Shown here in pieces: positions 62,455 to 64,000 of a DNA stretch of 64,000 nt. This DNA comes from Clostridia bacterium (GTDB lineage Bacteria > Bacillota > Clostridia > Lachnospirales > Anaerotignaceae). The notes under the pieces were generated by a model, which was given only the letters and a program-made list of their open reading frames with translations, searched no databases and was not told the origin of the DNA. The number at the start of each line of letters is the position of its first letter. Position 1 is the stretch's first letter. The position numbers and the translations under genes were made by a program. The stretch is taken from the NCBI GenBank assembly GCA_022651385.1, contig JALCQR010000008.1:97860-161859 (forward strand), in the 5' to 3' direction.

Positions 62455-62483
62455 TTGATTATGTCTATAGCATATGTTATAAT
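62455..62483 (+). promoter_or_regulatory. Promoter of a small RNA
   Basis: TTGATT (62455-62460), a 17-bp spacer and a perfect TATAAT (62478-62483). Confidence 0.75.
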
Positions 62484-62489
62484 GCCTAT

Positions 62490-62571
62490 AGGCGAAAAAG
62501 AAATGATTTGTTCACGCATATGCGGACAAAGCGAAAGCCCTGGAGCAGGCACTCTAGGGCTTTCTTTTTTT
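62490..62571 (+). ncRNA. Candidate 80-nt small RNA ending in a terminator
   Basis: Starting about 7 nt after the TATAAT, the transcript would contain a hairpin at 62507-62530 (TTTGTTC ... GGACAAA) and a 13-bp terminator stem GAAAGCCCTGGAG (62533-62545) with CTCTAGGGCTTTC (62552-62564), followed by T residues. No start codon with a ribosome site lies inside. No known RNA family was recognised. Confidence 0.6.
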
Positions 62572-62669
62572 GGCTAAGTTGCCTACTATATTTAAAAATG
62601 GCTAGACGGAAATAACCACAACGAGTTTATTGTTTTCTTGTCAATATCAATGTTATCAAAGAAACATTA

Positions 62670-64000
62670 TGGCATACAAAAATACAGAGCATGTGAAAGT
62701 TTTTCTGTAAATAGAGAAATAGCAGGTCTTCTATGATAAAATAAAATCATAGGAGGCCCTTTATTATGGCAAGAGAAAAGAAACCTGTACACAGAGTACA
62801 AATGACAGAAGGAAAAAGAAACATTATCCGCCAGCTCCTCGAGGAGTATGATATCCAGACAGCTGAAGATATTCAAGATGCGCTCAAAGATCTTCTTGGG
62901 GGAACAATCAAAGAGATGATGGAAGCTGAAATGGATAATCATCTTGGATACGGAAAATCAGAGCGTTCTGACAGTGGTGACTACAGGAATGGGTATAAAC
63001 CAAAGAAAGTTAACAGTAGTTATGGTTCAATGGAAATAGAAGTTCCGCAGGATAGAAAATCTTCTTTTAAGCCACAAGTAGTAAAAAAACGCCAGAAGGA
63101 TATTTCTGATATCGACCAGAAGATTATCTCAATGTATGCAAAAGGAATGACTACCAGGCAAATTTCTGAAACAATTGAGGATATCTATGGATTCGAAACC
63201 TCGGAAGGCTTTATTTCTGATGTTACAGACAAAATCCTGCCACAAGTTGAAGATTGGCAGAACAGGCCTTTAGATGAGGTGTATCCGATTCTCTACATTG
63301 ATGCTATCCACTATTCTGTTCGCGACAATGGTGTAATTCGAAAACTGGCTGCATATGTCATTCTGGGAATCAGCACAGAGGGCAAAAAGGAAGTTCTGTC
63401 TATCAATGTAGGTGACAATGAAAGCGCAAAATACTGGCTTTCTGTACTGAATGAATTGAAAAACCGCGGAGTAAAGGACATACTTATCATCTGTGCGGAC
63501 GGATTAAGCGGCATTAAAGAGGCAATAGCTGCAGCTTATCCCAAAACAGAATATCAGCGCTGCATCGTTCATCAGGTAAGAAACACTCTAAAATATGTGC
63601 CGGACAAAGACCGTAAAGCGTTTGCAGCAGATCTTAAAACTATTTATCATGCAGCCGATGAAAAAAAAGCGCTGGAAGCTCTTGAAAAAGTGACCGAAAA
63701 ATGGACTCAAAAGTATCCGAATTCCATGAAACGCTGGAGCGAAAACTGGGATGCTATTTCACCAATTTTTAAGTTTTCTGCAGAAGTGCGAAAGGTCATT
63801 TACACTACAAATGCTATAGAGAGTCTGAATTCCACTTATAGAAAACTAAACCGTCAAAGAAGCATATTTCCAAGCGATACAGCCCTTCTCAAGGCACTGT
63901 ATCTATCAACGTTTGAGGCTACAAAGAAATGGACAATGACAATTCGGAATTGGGGACAAGTTTATGGTGAACTCAGCATTATGTATGAAGGACGTCTTCC
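62670..64000 (+). mobile_element. IS256-family insertion sequence, left part
   Basis: The element begins somewhere in the 100 bp before the transposase ATG; an inverted-repeat-like segment around 62690-62760 (GTAAATAGAGAAATAGCAGG region) is the likely end. The right end lies beyond the window, so boundaries and target duplication cannot be set. Confidence 0.6.
62766..64000 (+). CDS. IS256-family (Mutator-type) transposase, cut by the window end
   Basis: 411 residues are visible. The mutator transposase pattern is clear: MEAEMDNHLGYGKSERSDSG, RNGYKPKKV, catalytic Asp in LYIDAIHYSVRD, second Asp in IICADGLSGIKEAI, the C-x2-H of YQRCIVHQVRNTLKYV, and Glu in IYTTNAIESLN. AGGAGG lies before the ATG at 62766. 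The reading frame is intact to the last base, so the copy is probably functional. Confidence 0.95.
   Translation, partial: MAREKKPVHRVQMTEGKRNIIRQLLEEYDIQTAEDIQDALKDLLGGTIKEMMEAEMDNHLGYGKSERSDSGDYRNGYKPKKVNSSYGSMEIEVPQDRKSSFKPQVVKKRQKDISDIDQKIISMYAKGMTTRQISETIEDIYGFETSEGFISDVTDKILPQVEDWQNRPLDEVYPILYIDAIHYSVRDNGVIRKLAAYVILGISTEGKKEVLSINVGDNESAKYWLSVLNELKNRGVKDILIICADGLSGIKEAIAAAYPKTEYQRCIVHQVRNTLKYVPDKDRKAFAADLKTIYHAADEKKALEALEKVTEKWTQKYPNSMKRWSENWDAISPIFKFSAEVRKVIYTTNAIESLNSTYRKLNRQRSIFPSDTALLKALYLSTFEATKKWTMTIRNWGQVYGELSIMYEGRL

Overview
The window is AT-rich DNA from a Gram-positive anaerobe, most likely a Clostridia (Lachnospiraceae-like) genome. The signs are AGGAGG-type ribosome sites with frequent TTG/GTG starts, TTGACA/TATAAT promoters with 17-bp spacers, LytS/LytTR regulation, a clostridial 63-residue ferredoxin, SLH- and LPXTG-anchored surface proteins, and TRAP transport with FCD-type GntR regulators. 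No species can be named from the sequence alone.

Layout. 0-1.2 kb: a MarR regulator with a nearly perfect 51-bp operator palindrome, followed by an ATC-hydrolase-like gene. 1.5-5.5 kb: a LytS-type kinase, a LytTR response regulator and a CstA-family carrier (a BtsS/BtsR/BtsT-like pyruvate-sensing unit) with two direct-repeat LytTR sites before the carrier. 5.9-11.1 kb: a TetR regulator divergent from an RND efflux pair; the adaptor gene is broken by a 7-bp tandem duplication. 11.3-21.6 kb: a GyrI-like protein, a 1632-residue SLH surface protein, a degenerate receiver protein, a BTAD-type response regulator and a 1028-residue hybrid sensor kinase with two kinase modules. Three heptamers spaced exactly 11 bp lie before the receiver/SLH genes. 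22-23.2 kb: an unknown protein and a ferredoxin. 23.9-30.5 kb: a catabolic operon with a racemase-family protein, a TRAP transporter, GntR, a cupin, a beta-keto-acid cleavage enzyme and a GarR-like reductase. 30.9-34.4 kb: a second sugar- or amino-acid-derived catabolic unit with GntR, an enolase-superfamily dehydratase and an APC permease. 34.5-36.8 kb: relics, including a decayed LPXTG surface protein.

At 37.6 kb a 41-bp tRNA-Met 3' fragment, followed on its own strand by what looks like the old tRNA terminator and flanked by GGGGTCAAA repeats, marks a probable attachment site. Everything to the right may therefore be an integrated island. It carries a 19-kb minus-strand surface-glycan locus (37.9-56.5 kb): wecB, wecC, an ABC exporter, four or more glycosyltransferases, GtrA, a heparinase-like lyase, a DUF6270 protein and a methyltransferase fused to a repeat-built coiled coil that resembles a chain-length ruler. 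Next comes an accessory block (56.9-62.2 kb): XRE regulator, DUF2628 protein, serine recombinase, class II glutamine amidotransferase, zinc-ribbon amidoligase, DUF960 protein, tiny membrane peptides and an excisionase-like HTH protein. Two possible small RNAs and an IS256-family transposase, cut by the window end, close the region.

The most promising candidates for something new are the amidoligase/amidotransferase/DUF960/micropeptide cluster, the kinase-BTAD-heptamer circuit controlling the SLH protein, and the repeat-variable methyltransferase ruler.
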